Shown: in pieces, positions 1-6,324 of the stretch | Layout of the letters: every line of letters begins with the position of its first letter | Position numbering within the stretch: the stretch's first letter is position 1 | From: Flavobacteriaceae bacterium | GTDB taxonomy: Bacteria > Bacteroidota > Bacteroidia > Flavobacteriales > Flavobacteriaceae | Length of the DNA: 8,105 nt | Assembly: GCA_947461915.1 (NCBI GenBank) | Contig: CANHNG010000064.1 | Location: forward strand, 1 to 8,105 | Reading direction: 5' to 3' | Made by a program: the position numbers and the translations under genes | Notes under the pieces: generated by a model | Databases searched by the model: none | What the model was told of the DNA's origin: nothing | Seen by the model: the letters and a program-made list of their open reading frames with translations, nothing else

Positions 1-1116
1 AATAAATTTTTATCTACCGTTCAAATTGGCATAACGCTGATTGGAATTCTGACCGGTATTTATAGCGGTGATAAAATAACATCAGATGTTACCAATTTTA
101 TTTTGGGATTTGAATTACTCAAACCTTTCGCAAATTCTATCGCTGTAGGGATTGTGGTGGTAATTTTGACTTTCTTTTCCTTAGTTTTAGGAGAGCTTTT
201 GCCTAAGAGAATTGGTTTGAACCACCCGGAATCGATTGCAAAAGCGGTAGCATTTCCTATGAAAATGATTTCGATAATCACGGCACCATTTATTTGGTTG
301 TTGACTCATTCTACAGACTTTTTATTGGATGTTTTACAAATAAAACCCACCGCCGACGGAAAGGTAACCGAAGAAGAAATTAAAGCTATTATTAAAGAAG
401 GAACCGAAGGTGGTGAAGTTCAGGAAATAGAGCAAGATATTGTGGAACGTGTTTTTCACATTGGGGACAGAAAAATTAACTCTTTGATGACCCATAGAAA
501 ATCAGTGGTGTTATTGCCGTTGCACTCTAATAAAGATCAAGTTAAGGAATCTATGTTGAAAGAATTACATTCTATTTACCCTGTTTATGGAGAAAATCAT
601 GATGATATAGTTGGGGTGGTTAACTTGAAAAGCATTTTTGCCAATATGGACAAAGAACAATTCAATTTGCCCGATATTGTTACTGAAGCCCCTTTTATGA
701 TGGAGCAAACTACGGCTTATAAAGCCTTGGAGCAATTCAAAAAAACGGGAATTCATTACGCTTTTGTTTCGGATGAATATGGTGTTTTTCAAGGAATAAT
801 TACCTTGAATGACATTCTGGAAGCGCTAGTTGGCAATGCTTCTGATTTCTATAAAGATGATTTTCAATTGGTCGAAAGGGAAGACGGAAGTTGGTTGGTA
901 GATGGGCATTATTCGTTACACGATTTCCTGACGTATTTTGAATTGGACGAATTAATCAATGATTACGAAGTGACCACCGTGAGTGGATTAATAATGACTG
1001 AACTTTCCCATATTCCGAAGCAAGGAGAGAAATTGGTTTGGCATAAATTTGAACTAGAAGTCATTGATATGGATGGCGTGAAGATTGATAAAGTGATGGT
1101 GAAAGCCTTAAAATAA
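1..1116 (+). CDS. CNNM/CorC-type membrane protein with CBS pair (5'-truncated 'hemolysin family' protein)
   Basis: This is the C-terminal 371 residues of an integral membrane protein; frame 1 is open from the first base, so the start lies left of the window. The family is DUF21 (CNNM) transmembrane region, then a CBS pair, then a CorC_HlyC domain. In-window residues 4-20 (FLSTVQIGITLIGILTG) and the hydrophobic stretch just before GELLPKR (residues 64-70) are characteristic of the DUF21 region. CBS1 lies around residues 150-215 and CBS2 around 220-275, ending with the usual DEYGVFQGIITLNDILEALVG. The last ~85 residues match the CorC_HlyC domain. Relatives are linked to Mg2+/Co2+ efflux or cation homeostasis, with CBS domains sensing nucleotide; the 'hemolysin' name is historical and activity here is not shown. 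It ends with tandem stops TAA TAG. The repeat-filled gap that follows suggests it is not tightly coupled to obg. Confidence 0.9.
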   Translation, partial: NKFLSTVQIGITLIGILTGIYSGDKITSDVTNFILGFELLKPFANSIAVGIVVVILTFFSLVLGELLPKRIGLNHPESIAKAVAFPMKMISIITAPFIWLLTHSTDFLLDVLQIKPTADGKVTEEEIKAIIKEGTEGGEVQEIEQDIVERVFHIGDRKINSLMTHRKSVVLLPLHSNKDQVKESMLKELHSIYPVYGENHDDIVGVVNLKSIFANMDKEQFNLPDIVTEAPFMMEQTTAYKALEQFKKTGIHYAFVSDEYGVFQGIITLNDILEALVGNASDFYKDDFQLVEREDGSWLVDGHYSLHDFLTYFELDELINDYEVTTVSGLIMTELSHIPKQGEKLVWHKFELEVIDMDGVKIDKVMVKALK

Positions 1117-1117
1117 T

Positions 1118-1200
1118 AGTGTTCAGTATTCGGTTTTTAGTATTCAGTAACACACTGACCACTAAAATACTGACCACTAAAATACTGACCACTGAATACT
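1118..1200. repeat. Imperfect ~32-bp inverted repeat filling the gap before obg
   Basis: Left arm 1118-1148 and right arm 1169-1200 are reverse complements with about six differences and one gap; two of the differences would be G.U pairs in RNA. The inner ends are exact: AGTATTCAGT (1139-1148) is the perfect complement of ACTGAATACT (1191-1200). The loop is ~20 bases (1149-1168). The structure begins inside the second stop codon of the upstream gene and ends 7 bases before the obg ATG. No T-tract follows, so a standard intrinsic terminator is unlikely. A transcript could fold into a long hairpin next to the obg start. Confidence 0.75.
1154..1200. repeat. 15-bp tandem direct repeat, two exact copies plus a diverged third
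   Basis: ACTGACCACTAAAAT occurs at 1154-1168 and again, directly adjoining, at 1169-1183. A third copy from 1184 starts ACTGACCACT and then diverges to GAATACT. The repeats make up the loop and right arm of the larger inverted repeat. ACTG/CAGT-rich degenerate repeats of this style are, to my recollection, common between flavobacterial genes. Confidence 0.85.
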
Positions 1201-1207
1201 AAAGAAA

Positions 1208-2209
1208 ATGACAGAAGGGAATTTTGTGGATTACGTAAAAATATATGTTTCTTCCGGAAAAGGAGGGAAAGGATCTACACATTTGCATAGGGAAAAATTT
1301 ATTGAAAAGGGTGGTCCAGATGGTGGTGATGGTGGTCGTGGCGGACACGTTTATTTGGTTGGCAACAAAGGGCTTTGGACTTTATTTCACTTGAAATTTG
1401 CGCGTCACATTAAAGCGGGTCACGGAGGAGATGGCGGGGGAGATAGAAGCACGGGTGCCGATGGGGATGATAAGTACATTGAAGTGCCACTGGGAACAGT
1501 AGTAAAAGATAAAGAAACAGGAGAAACCTTATTCGAAATTACCGAAGAGGGCGAAAAACAAGTACTTTCTCGCGGAGGAAAAGGAGGCCTGGGCAACTGG
1601 CATTTTAGAAGTTCGACAAACCAAACTCCGAGGTATTCGCAACCAGGGTTGCCTGGGGTAGAAATGGATGTTATTTTGGAATTGAAAGTACTAGCCGATG
1701 TTGGTTTAGTAGGTTTTCCAAATGCCGGAAAATCAACGTTATTATCGGTTTTGACTTCTGCCAAACCAAAAATTGCGGATTATCCGTTTACCACTCTAAA
1801 ACCAAATCTCGGAATTGTGGCCTACAGGGACTTTCAATCCTTTGTAATTGCCGATATTCCTGGAATTATTGAAGGCGCTGCCGAAGGAAAAGGATTGGGA
1901 CATTATTTCTTGCGTCATATCGAAAGGAATTCAACATTATTGTTCCTGGTCCCCGTTGATACCCCGGACATCAAAGCAGAATATGATATTTTAGTCAATG
2001 AATTGACAAAATACAATCCTGAAATGCTGGACAAAGAACGTTTGTTGGTTATTTCTAAATGTGATATGTTGGATGATGAACTCAAAGCGGAATTGAAAGT
2101 TCAATTAGACAAAGAATTCAAAGACATTCCCTATATGTTTATTTCATCCGTTGCCCAACAAGGTTTAACAGAGTTGAAAGATAAATTATGGAAAATGTTG
2201 AATGATTAA
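1208..2209 (+). CDS. obg: Obg family GTPase (ObgE/CgtA)
   Basis: Essential P-loop GTPase that binds the large ribosomal subunit and links ribosome assembly to growth and stress state; cytosolic. At 333 aa it is a compact Obg with the Gly-rich N-terminal Obg fold (residues ~4-160, with GKGGKGS and repeated GGDGG runs) and the G domain, but no long C-terminal extension. GTPase motifs: G1 GFPNAGKS (169-176), G2 DYPFTTLKP (191-199), G3 DIPG (216-219), G4 SKCD (283-286) and G5 SSV (313-315). G4 has Ser in place of the Asn of canonical NKxD. The ATG at 1208 is secure: an in-frame TGA lies at 1193-1195 and the only sense codons between (ATA, CTA, AAG, AAA) cannot start. It is preceded by the A-rich AAAGAAA rather than a strong Shine-Dalgarno sequence. 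A hairpin terminator follows, so this is the last gene of its transcript. Confidence 0.97.
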   Translation: MTEGNFVDYVKIYVSSGKGGKGSTHLHREKFIEKGGPDGGDGGRGGHVYLVGNKGLWTLFHLKFARHIKAGHGGDGGGDRSTGADGDDKYIEVPLGTVVKDKETGETLFEITEEGEKQVLSRGGKGGLGNWHFRSSTNQTPRYSQPGLPGVEMDVILELKVLADVGLVGFPNAGKSTLLSVLTSAKPKIADYPFTTLKPNLGIVAYRDFQSFVIADIPGIIEGAAEGKGLGHYFLRHIERNSTLLFLVPVDTPDIKAEYDILVNELTKYNPEMLDKERLLVISKCDMLDDELKAELKVQLDKEFKDIPYMFISSVAQQGLTELKDKLWKMLND

Positions 2210-2228
2210 AATTTGGCTTTTTATATTT

Positions 2229-2259
2229 AAAGGGGTTCTAGAAATAGAGCCCTTTTTTT
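2229..2259 (+). terminator. Rho-independent terminator of obg, possibly bidirectional
   Basis: GGGTTCTA (2233-2240) pairs with TAGAGCCC (2245-2252) through seven Watson-Crick pairs and one T-G pair, closing a GAAA tetraloop; flanking A/T bases extend the stem. A run of seven T (2253-2259) follows. The T run overlaps the stop codon (2258-2260) of the convergent glycosyltransferase gene. On the minus strand the same stem is followed by CTTTAAATATAAAAAG, a poorer T-tract, so it may end that transcript less efficiently. Confidence 0.85.
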
Positions 2260-3250
2260 ATTTAGTGTTATAAGAGTCAAACAAAAACTGCAAGGTTTCA
2301 TTAATATTGTTGGCTTTCATTTTTGGATATATTATAGTTGAGTTCAACCAATTTTCTATAATTACCTCAAATTCATCCCCAACTTCATAAACAACCGGAA
2401 CTCCCATTTTTTTTAATGCAGCGGCATTACATTCTTGCTCATAATGGTTTCGAATAGGGATACTGAGTATTTTTTTTCCAAGATATAAAGCTTCGGCAGG
2501 TGTTTCAAAGCCGCCACCAGTAATAATACCATGACATGTGATTAAACTTTGATTGAACTGTTTTTGATTTACTGGATAATAAGTTATATTCCCTACGGTA
2601 TGTTTGAATTTCACATCATTCAAAAACCAATGAAACTCCATGTCTGGAAGTTTGTTAAAAGCTTTTTCTAAGCAATCCTTTTGGAAAGAAGGGAGATAAA
2701 CCGTGATGTGTTTTAAGTCTTTTGGCTCTGCCTGAACTATTTCATCTTTGATGATTGGTGGATGGATAAAAGAATCGTATTTTTCAAAATGCAAGCCAAT
2801 ATGTTTTGGTGATGGAGCATAATGTTTGAGAATCATTTCGCCCATAACACTTTTTTTTTCAGGTCTTGGAGTGGCATCCGAAATAAAACTGGCTTGATGC
2901 CCAAATTGAACCGAATTTACTTTTTGTAATCTGCACGCCAGTGAAGTGATAGAATCAAAGTCATTTATAATCACATCATATTTTTTCAGAGGCAATGATT
3001 TGGCATCCTTATACATTTGAATGGGTTGAATATTCTTAGCAATATCCCAATAGTTCAGTCCGCCACATTTACTATAGTGCAAACTACAACCATCACTCGT
3101 AAATTTTATTGGTAAATCTATATTCAGGCTGGTATTGTTGCCGCTCAAAAAGTAATCCACAGAACCGAATTTTTGCAGATAAGGATTAAGTTGTATAGCC
3201 CTGCTAATGTGTCCGTTACCAGTGGCTTGGATGGCGTAAAATATTTTCAT
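2258..3250 (-). CDS. GT-B glycosyltransferase, MJ1255/VC2487-type
   Basis: A 330-residue cytosolic or membrane-associated glycosyltransferase of the TIGR00661-type family, distantly related to MurG and UDP-sugar transferases. The N-terminal acceptor-side loop is ATGNGHISRA (residues 9-18), the Gly-rich GxGHxxR motif of GT-B enzymes. The donor-binding C-terminal domain has GGGFETPAEAL (245-255) followed by IPIRNHYEQ (264-272), the usual order. There is no signal peptide or transmembrane segment. Donor and acceptor are unknown. The start codon is one base downstream of the stop of the phosphoesterase gene, so the two are almost certainly co-transcribed and perhaps translationally coupled. The coding strand has A-runs of 8-9 bases (plus-strand T-runs at 2407-2414, 2470-2477 and 2851-2859), possible slippage sites. 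Fold and family are fairly secure; the biological role is not. Confidence 0.85.
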   Translation of the reverse strand: MKIFYAIQATGNGHISRAIQLNPYLQKFGSVDYFLSGNNTSLNIDLPIKFTSDGCSLHYSKCGGLNYWDIAKNIQPIQMYKDAKSLPLKKYDVIINDFDSITSLACRLQKVNSVQFGHQASFISDATPRPEKKSVMGEMILKHYAPSPKHIGLHFEKYDSFIHPPIIKDEIVQAEPKDLKHITVYLPSFQKDCLEKAFNKLPDMEFHWFLNDVKFKHTVGNITYYPVNQKQFNQSLITCHGIITGGGFETPAEALYLGKKILSIPIRNHYEQECNAAALKKMGVPVVYEVGDEFEVIIENWLNSTIIYPKMKANNINETLQFLFDSYNTK

Positions 3251-3251
3251 T

Positions 3252-4067
3252 TTAAGATAAAATTTTGTTTACAATATCATTTATGATTATATCTTCTTTG
3301 AATTCATGGTGCAAATAGTCTGATTTTTTATATTGGTATATTGACCATTTCTCTTTTTTATATTCTAATGCGGTGAGATTTTCAATCCAATCACCACTAT
3401 TTAAATACAGGACTTTTCCGTGTTCATTCTCCACTTCTTTCATCTGTGGTTTGTGAATGTGTCCGCATACAACATAGCTGTAGTTTTTTTCGATAGCGAT
3501 TTCAGCGGCGGTATTTTCAAAATTGGAAACAAAGGAGACGGCCTTTTTCACACTGTCTTTAATCGTTTTAGAAAAGCTCCTTTTTTCTTTTCCTAAAGCA
3601 ACCAAAATCCAATTGATTAAACTATTAATTAGAATTAACAAGTCGTATCCTTTTCCACCCAATTTGGCCAGTATTTTTGCATATCCTTTTGTCGAAGAAT
3701 CAAACACGTCTCCATGAAAAATCCATGTTTTTTTTCCGTCCAAATCTAAAATTAGTTTGTCGACGAGTTCCAAATTGCCTAAAATAAAATCTGAGTATTT
3801 GCGAAGTGCCTCATCGTGATTCCCGGTAATGTAAATTACACGAGTTCCTTGATTCGACATTTTAATAATATGCCTTAGAACATTCATGTGAGCTGCGGGA
3901 AAATAGCGTTTGCTAAAATTCCACATGTCAATAATATCCCCATTTAAAACCAAGGTCTGTGGTTGAATTGATTTTAAATAGTGTAACAATTCTTTGGCAT
4001 GGCATCCATACGTGCCTAAGTGAATATCACTTAATACTACCAGTGGAATTTTTCTTTTCCTTTTCAT
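3252..4067 (-). CDS. LpxH-like calcineurin-family metallophosphoesterase (UDP-2,3-diacylglucosamine diphosphatase-like)
   Basis: A 271-residue two-metal phosphoesterase. All metal-binding motifs of the fold are present in order: SDIHLG (13-18), NGDIIDMW (42-49), GNHDE (82-86), FHGDVFD (117-123) and GHIHKP (202-207), then NSGDW (223-227). A helical insert at ~125-195 corresponds to the lid of LpxH-type enzymes. LpxH cleaves UDP-2,3-diacylglucosamine to lipid X in lipid A synthesis, and automatic annotation usually gives this family that name. The third motif here is GNHD, whereas E. coli LpxH has GNRD, so the substrate may differ. The start at 4067 is firm because an in-frame TAA lies four codons upstream (4077-4079). 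It is the first gene of a two-gene unit with the glycosyltransferase, one base apart, which suggests that both act on the same glycolipid or sugar-phosphate substrate. Confidence 0.88.
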   Translation of the reverse strand: MKRKRKIPLVVLSDIHLGTYGCHAKELLHYLKSIQPQTLVLNGDIIDMWNFSKRYFPAAHMNVLRHIIKMSNQGTRVIYITGNHDEALRKYSDFILGNLELVDKLILDLDGKKTWIFHGDVFDSSTKGYAKILAKLGGKGYDLLILINSLINWILVALGKEKRSFSKTIKDSVKKAVSFVSNFENTAAEIAIEKNYSYVVCGHIHKPQMKEVENEHGKVLYLNSGDWIENLTALEYKKEKWSIYQYKKSDYLHHEFKEDIIINDIVNKILS

Positions 4068-4079
4068 AATTAGTTTTTA

Positions 4080-4087
4080 CAAAAATA
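4080..4087 (-). promoter_or_regulatory. Candidate -7 box for the phosphoesterase/glycosyltransferase unit
   Basis: The minus strand reads TATTTTTG, an exact match to the Bacteroidota -7 consensus TAnnTTTG, ending 12 bases before the ATG at 4067. A weak -33 candidate, ACTG (minus strand, 4108-4105), sits 17 bases upstream. Box and spacing to the gene are reasonable, but the -33 match is poor and such AT-rich strings can occur by chance. Confidence 0.5.
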
Positions 4088-4187
4088 GTCTCCGTATGTT
4101 ACTACAGTATTTCCTTTTCGTTATCGATTCTTTATTTTTTTGATGTTTTTAAGATAAAAAAATGGTTTTTTTCATTTAAAATTTATT

Positions 4188-4195
4188 TATTTTTG
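4188..4195 (+). promoter_or_regulatory. Candidate -7 box for the TPR-mpl unit
   Basis: TATTTTTG matches TAnnTTTG exactly on the plus strand but ends only four bases before the ATG at 4200. If used, transcription would begin at or very near the start codon, giving a leaderless or nearly leaderless mRNA. No convincing TTTG -33 element is visible at the expected distance. The box is the mirror of the one at 4080-4087, so the 132-bp gap 4068-4199 may be a divergent promoter region. Confidence 0.35.
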
Positions 4196-4199
4196 AAGA

Positions 4200-4862
4200 A
4201 TGAAACAACTGGTATTCTTCTGTCTCTTATTTCCTTTGCTAATTTTTTCCCAATCTGATTTTGATAGAGGAGAAAAATTATTTCGAGAAGAAAAATTTGA
4301 GCAAGCACAGGTTTTATTGGAGCATGTTTTAGTAACTCAACCCTCTAATTTAAAAGCAATAGAATATCTCGGCGATATTGCAGGGCGCAATAAATCTTGG
4401 GATAAAGCCTTAGGATATTATAAAAAGCTAAAACAACTAAAACCAACGGAGGCTAATTATTATTACAAATATGGCGGAGTACTGGGGATGAAGGCCAAAG
4501 AATCTAGTAAAATCCAGGCTCTCGGAATGATTGGTGAAATAAAAGAATCTTTCGAAAAAGCAATAACACTCAATCCAAAACATATCGAAGCACGTTGGGC
4601 ACTAGTAATGATTTATATACAGTTGCCTGGAATTGTTGGTGGAAGTGAGACGAAAGCGATAAAATATTCGAATGAATTACTGAAATTATCTCCTGTGGAT
4701 GGCTATTTGTCCAAGGGTCAAATCGAGGAATATTTTAAACGATATATTTTGGCAGAACAACAATATAAAAAGGCAATTGCGGCTGGAAGCACCAAAGTAG
4801 GAGGGCAAATGCTTGCTGATTTATATAAAAATAAAATGAATAAATCTGTAAAAAAGAACTAA
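4200..4862 (+). CDS. Secreted TPR-repeat protein
   Basis: A 220-residue exported protein with a signal peptide (MKQLVFFCLLFPLLIFS, probable cleavage S17|Q18) and tetratricopeptide-type helical repeats. Repeat-like units begin near residues 20 (FDRGEKLFREEKFEQAQVLL), 53 and 112 (EIKESFEKAITLNPKHIEAR), with a further helix pair near 174-195. The segment LPGIVGGSETKA (142-153) recalls a loop seen in other bacterial TPR proteins. It probably acts as a periplasmic scaffold with no catalytic role; the partner is unknown. The start is firm because an in-frame TGA lies two codons upstream (4194-4196). The stop is four bases before the mpl start, so the two are very likely co-transcribed; whether it works with Mpl or the murein layer is conjecture. 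The tail is Lys-rich (NKMNKSVKKN). Confidence 0.88.
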   Translation: MKQLVFFCLLFPLLIFSQSDFDRGEKLFREEKFEQAQVLLEHVLVTQPSNLKAIEYLGDIAGRNKSWDKALGYYKKLKQLKPTEANYYYKYGGVLGMKAKESSKIQALGMIGEIKESFEKAITLNPKHIEARWALVMIYIQLPGIVGGSETKAIKYSNELLKLSPVDGYLSKGQIEEYFKRYILAEQQYKKAIAAGSTKVGGQMLADLYKNKMNKSVKKN

Positions 4863-4866
4863 AAAT

Positions 4867-6222
4867 ATGAGAACTCATTTCATAGCCATTGGCGGAAGCG
4901 CGATGCACAATTTGGCCTTAGCACTGCACAACAAAGGATATCAAGTTACGGGAAGTGACGATGCTATTTTTGAACCTTCAAAAACCCGCTTGGACAAAAA
5001 AGGAATTTTACCGTCAGCAATGGGTTGGTTTCCTGAAAAAATCACTGCCGATATTGAGGCCATAATTCTCGGAATGCATGCTAAAGCCGATAATCCGGAG
5101 TTGTTGAAAGCCCAAGAATTAGGATTGAAAATATACTCTTATCCAGAGTTTTTGTACGAACAGTCCAAAAATAAAACCCGAGTGGTTATTGGTGGTTCCC
5201 ATGGAAAAACTACCATTACTTCAATGATTTTGCACGTGATGCACTTTCACAATATTGAAGTCGATTATATGGTGGGTGCGCAACTTGAAGGATTTGATAC
5301 TATGGTACATCTTACGGAAGAAAATGATTTTATCGTGCTTGAAGGGGACGAATATTTGTCTTCGCCCATAGACCGAAGACCAAAATTTCATTTGTATCAG
5401 CCGAATATTGCCTTGATTTCCGGAATAGCTTGGGATCACATCAATGTTTTTCCGACCTATGATTTTTATGTGGAACAGTTTGAAATTTTCATTAATAAAA
5501 TCACTAATGGTGGAATTCTAGTCTATAATGAAGAAGATACTGAAGTAGCCCGCGTTGCCGAGGCTGCCACAAATCCAATTCGAAAAATTCCTTATATAAC
5601 ACCGAAATACGAAGTGAAAGATGGAGTTACACTTCTCGAAACCCCAGAAGGTTTGATGCCAATTGAGGTTTTTGGGGCGCATAATTTGAATAATTTGGCT
5701 GGAGCCAAATGGATTTGCCAAAATATGGGCGTGGATGAAGCCGATTTTTATGAAGCCATTGCCAGTTTTAAAGGAGCTTCAAAACGATTGGAAAAAATTG
5801 CCGAAAGCCAAACAAAAGTGGCTTACAAAGATTTTGCACATTCGCCAAGTAAAGTTGCCGCCACCACAAAAGCAGTAAAAGAGCAATATCCAAATCGGAC
5901 TTTGATTGCTTGTTTAGAATTACATACCTACAGCAGCCTGAATGCCGAATTTCTAAAAGAATATGAGGGTGCATTAGAATATGCTGATGTTGCCATAGTT
6001 TTCTATTCTCCGGATGCCGTAAAGATTAAGCAACTCGAAGAAGTGACCTATGAACAAATTGCCCAAGCCTTCAATCGAAAAGATTTGATTATTTATACCA
6101 ATCCTGCAGCTTTTAAAGACTATCTTTTCAATCTCAATTTCGAAAACTCGGCATTGTTACTGATGAGTTCCGGTAATTATGGTGGATTAAATTTTGATGA
6201 AGTGAAGGAGTTGATAGAATAG
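4867..6222 (+). CDS. mpl: Mpl, UDP-N-acetylmuramate:L-alanyl-gamma-D-glutamyl-meso-diaminopimelate ligase
   Basis: Cytosolic ATP-dependent Mur-family ligase that joins the recycled tripeptide L-Ala-gamma-D-Glu-meso-DAP to UDP-MurNAc, short-cutting de novo murein precursor synthesis. At 451 aa it has the family's length and three-domain order: N-terminal UDP-binding Rossmann domain (HFIAIGGSAMHNLA, 4-17), central ATPase with P-loop GGSHGKTT (109-116), EGDEY (159-163) and WDH (189-191), then AHNLNN (271-276) and the C-terminal domain with DFAHSPSK (322-329). The end MSSGNYGG (433-440) parallels MSNGGFGG in E. coli Mpl. DFAHSP replaces DFAHHP of the E. coli enzyme, perhaps a lineage variant. MurC is the main alternative; overall similarity and the C-terminus favour Mpl. 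The ATG sits right before the Rossmann strand, as expected, four bases after the TPR gene. Confidence 0.92.
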   Translation: MRTHFIAIGGSAMHNLALALHNKGYQVTGSDDAIFEPSKTRLDKKGILPSAMGWFPEKITADIEAIILGMHAKADNPELLKAQELGLKIYSYPEFLYEQSKNKTRVVIGGSHGKTTITSMILHVMHFHNIEVDYMVGAQLEGFDTMVHLTEENDFIVLEGDEYLSSPIDRRPKFHLYQPNIALISGIAWDHINVFPTYDFYVEQFEIFINKITNGGILVYNEEDTEVARVAEAATNPIRKIPYITPKYEVKDGVTLLETPEGLMPIEVFGAHNLNNLAGAKWICQNMGVDEADFYEAIASFKGASKRLEKIAESQTKVAYKDFAHSPSKVAATTKAVKEQYPNRTLIACLELHTYSSLNAEFLKEYEGALEYADVAIVFYSPDAVKIKQLEEVTYEQIAQAFNRKDLIIYTNPAAFKDYLFNLNFENSALLLMSSGNYGGLNFDEVKELIE

Positions 6223-6231
6223 TTTAGTAAT

Positions 6232-6276
6232 GCAACAAATTGCCCCACAAAGTCTGCGACTTTGTGGGGGCGTTGC
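6232..6276. repeat. Two-tier hairpin with a perfect 12-bp stem after mpl
   Basis: CCCCACAAAGTC (6243-6254) pairs perfectly with GACTTTGTGGGG (6258-6269) around a TGC loop. A second stem, GCAAC (6232-6236) with GTTGC (6272-6276), extends it past an internal loop. It starts 10 bases after the mpl stop. There is no T-tract directly after it, so it could protect the 3' end or be a repetitive extragenic palindrome instead of a simple terminator. Confidence 0.85.
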
Positions 6277-6291
6277 TCAGTCTTTGACTGA
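6277..6291. repeat. Short perfect hairpin TCAGTC-TTT-GACTGA
   Basis: Six-bp perfect stem with a TTT loop, directly adjoining the preceding hairpin. It shares the AGTC...GACT inner sequence with the two CAAAGTC/GACTTTG hairpins, which suggests a related repeat unit. Confidence 0.7.
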
Positions 6292-6294
6292 CAT

Positions 6295-6317
6295 AAAATA
6301 ATGTAGATTATTTTTTT
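6295..6317 (+). terminator. Weak candidate terminator of the TPR-mpl unit
   Basis: AAAATAAT (6295-6302) pairs with ATTATTTT (6307-6314) around GTAG, and the T run continues to 6317 (seven T at 6311-6317). The stem is purely A/T and so weak alone, but together with the strong upstream hairpin it could stop or trim the mpl transcript. Confidence 0.35.
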
Positions 6318-6324
6318 AATGGGG

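Noticed and set aside
1..1116. Hemolysin/toxin function for the first gene
   Set aside because: The 'hemolysin' label for DUF21-CBS-CorC proteins is historical; the domains point to a membrane protein of ion homeostasis.
1154..1200. Possible CRISPR array
   Set aside because: The 15-bp repeats adjoin directly without unique spacers, and there are no cas genes nearby.
1420..1764. 114-codon minus-strand open frame within obg
   Set aside because: Its product is Pro/Ser-rich because it is the complement of the Gly-rich Obg domain; it is a compositional shadow.
2258..4067. Recent horizontal transfer of the minus-strand pair
   Set aside because: No flanking repeats, mobility genes or clear compositional break are visible, and the AT-rich codon use resembles the neighbours; opposite orientation alone is not evidence.
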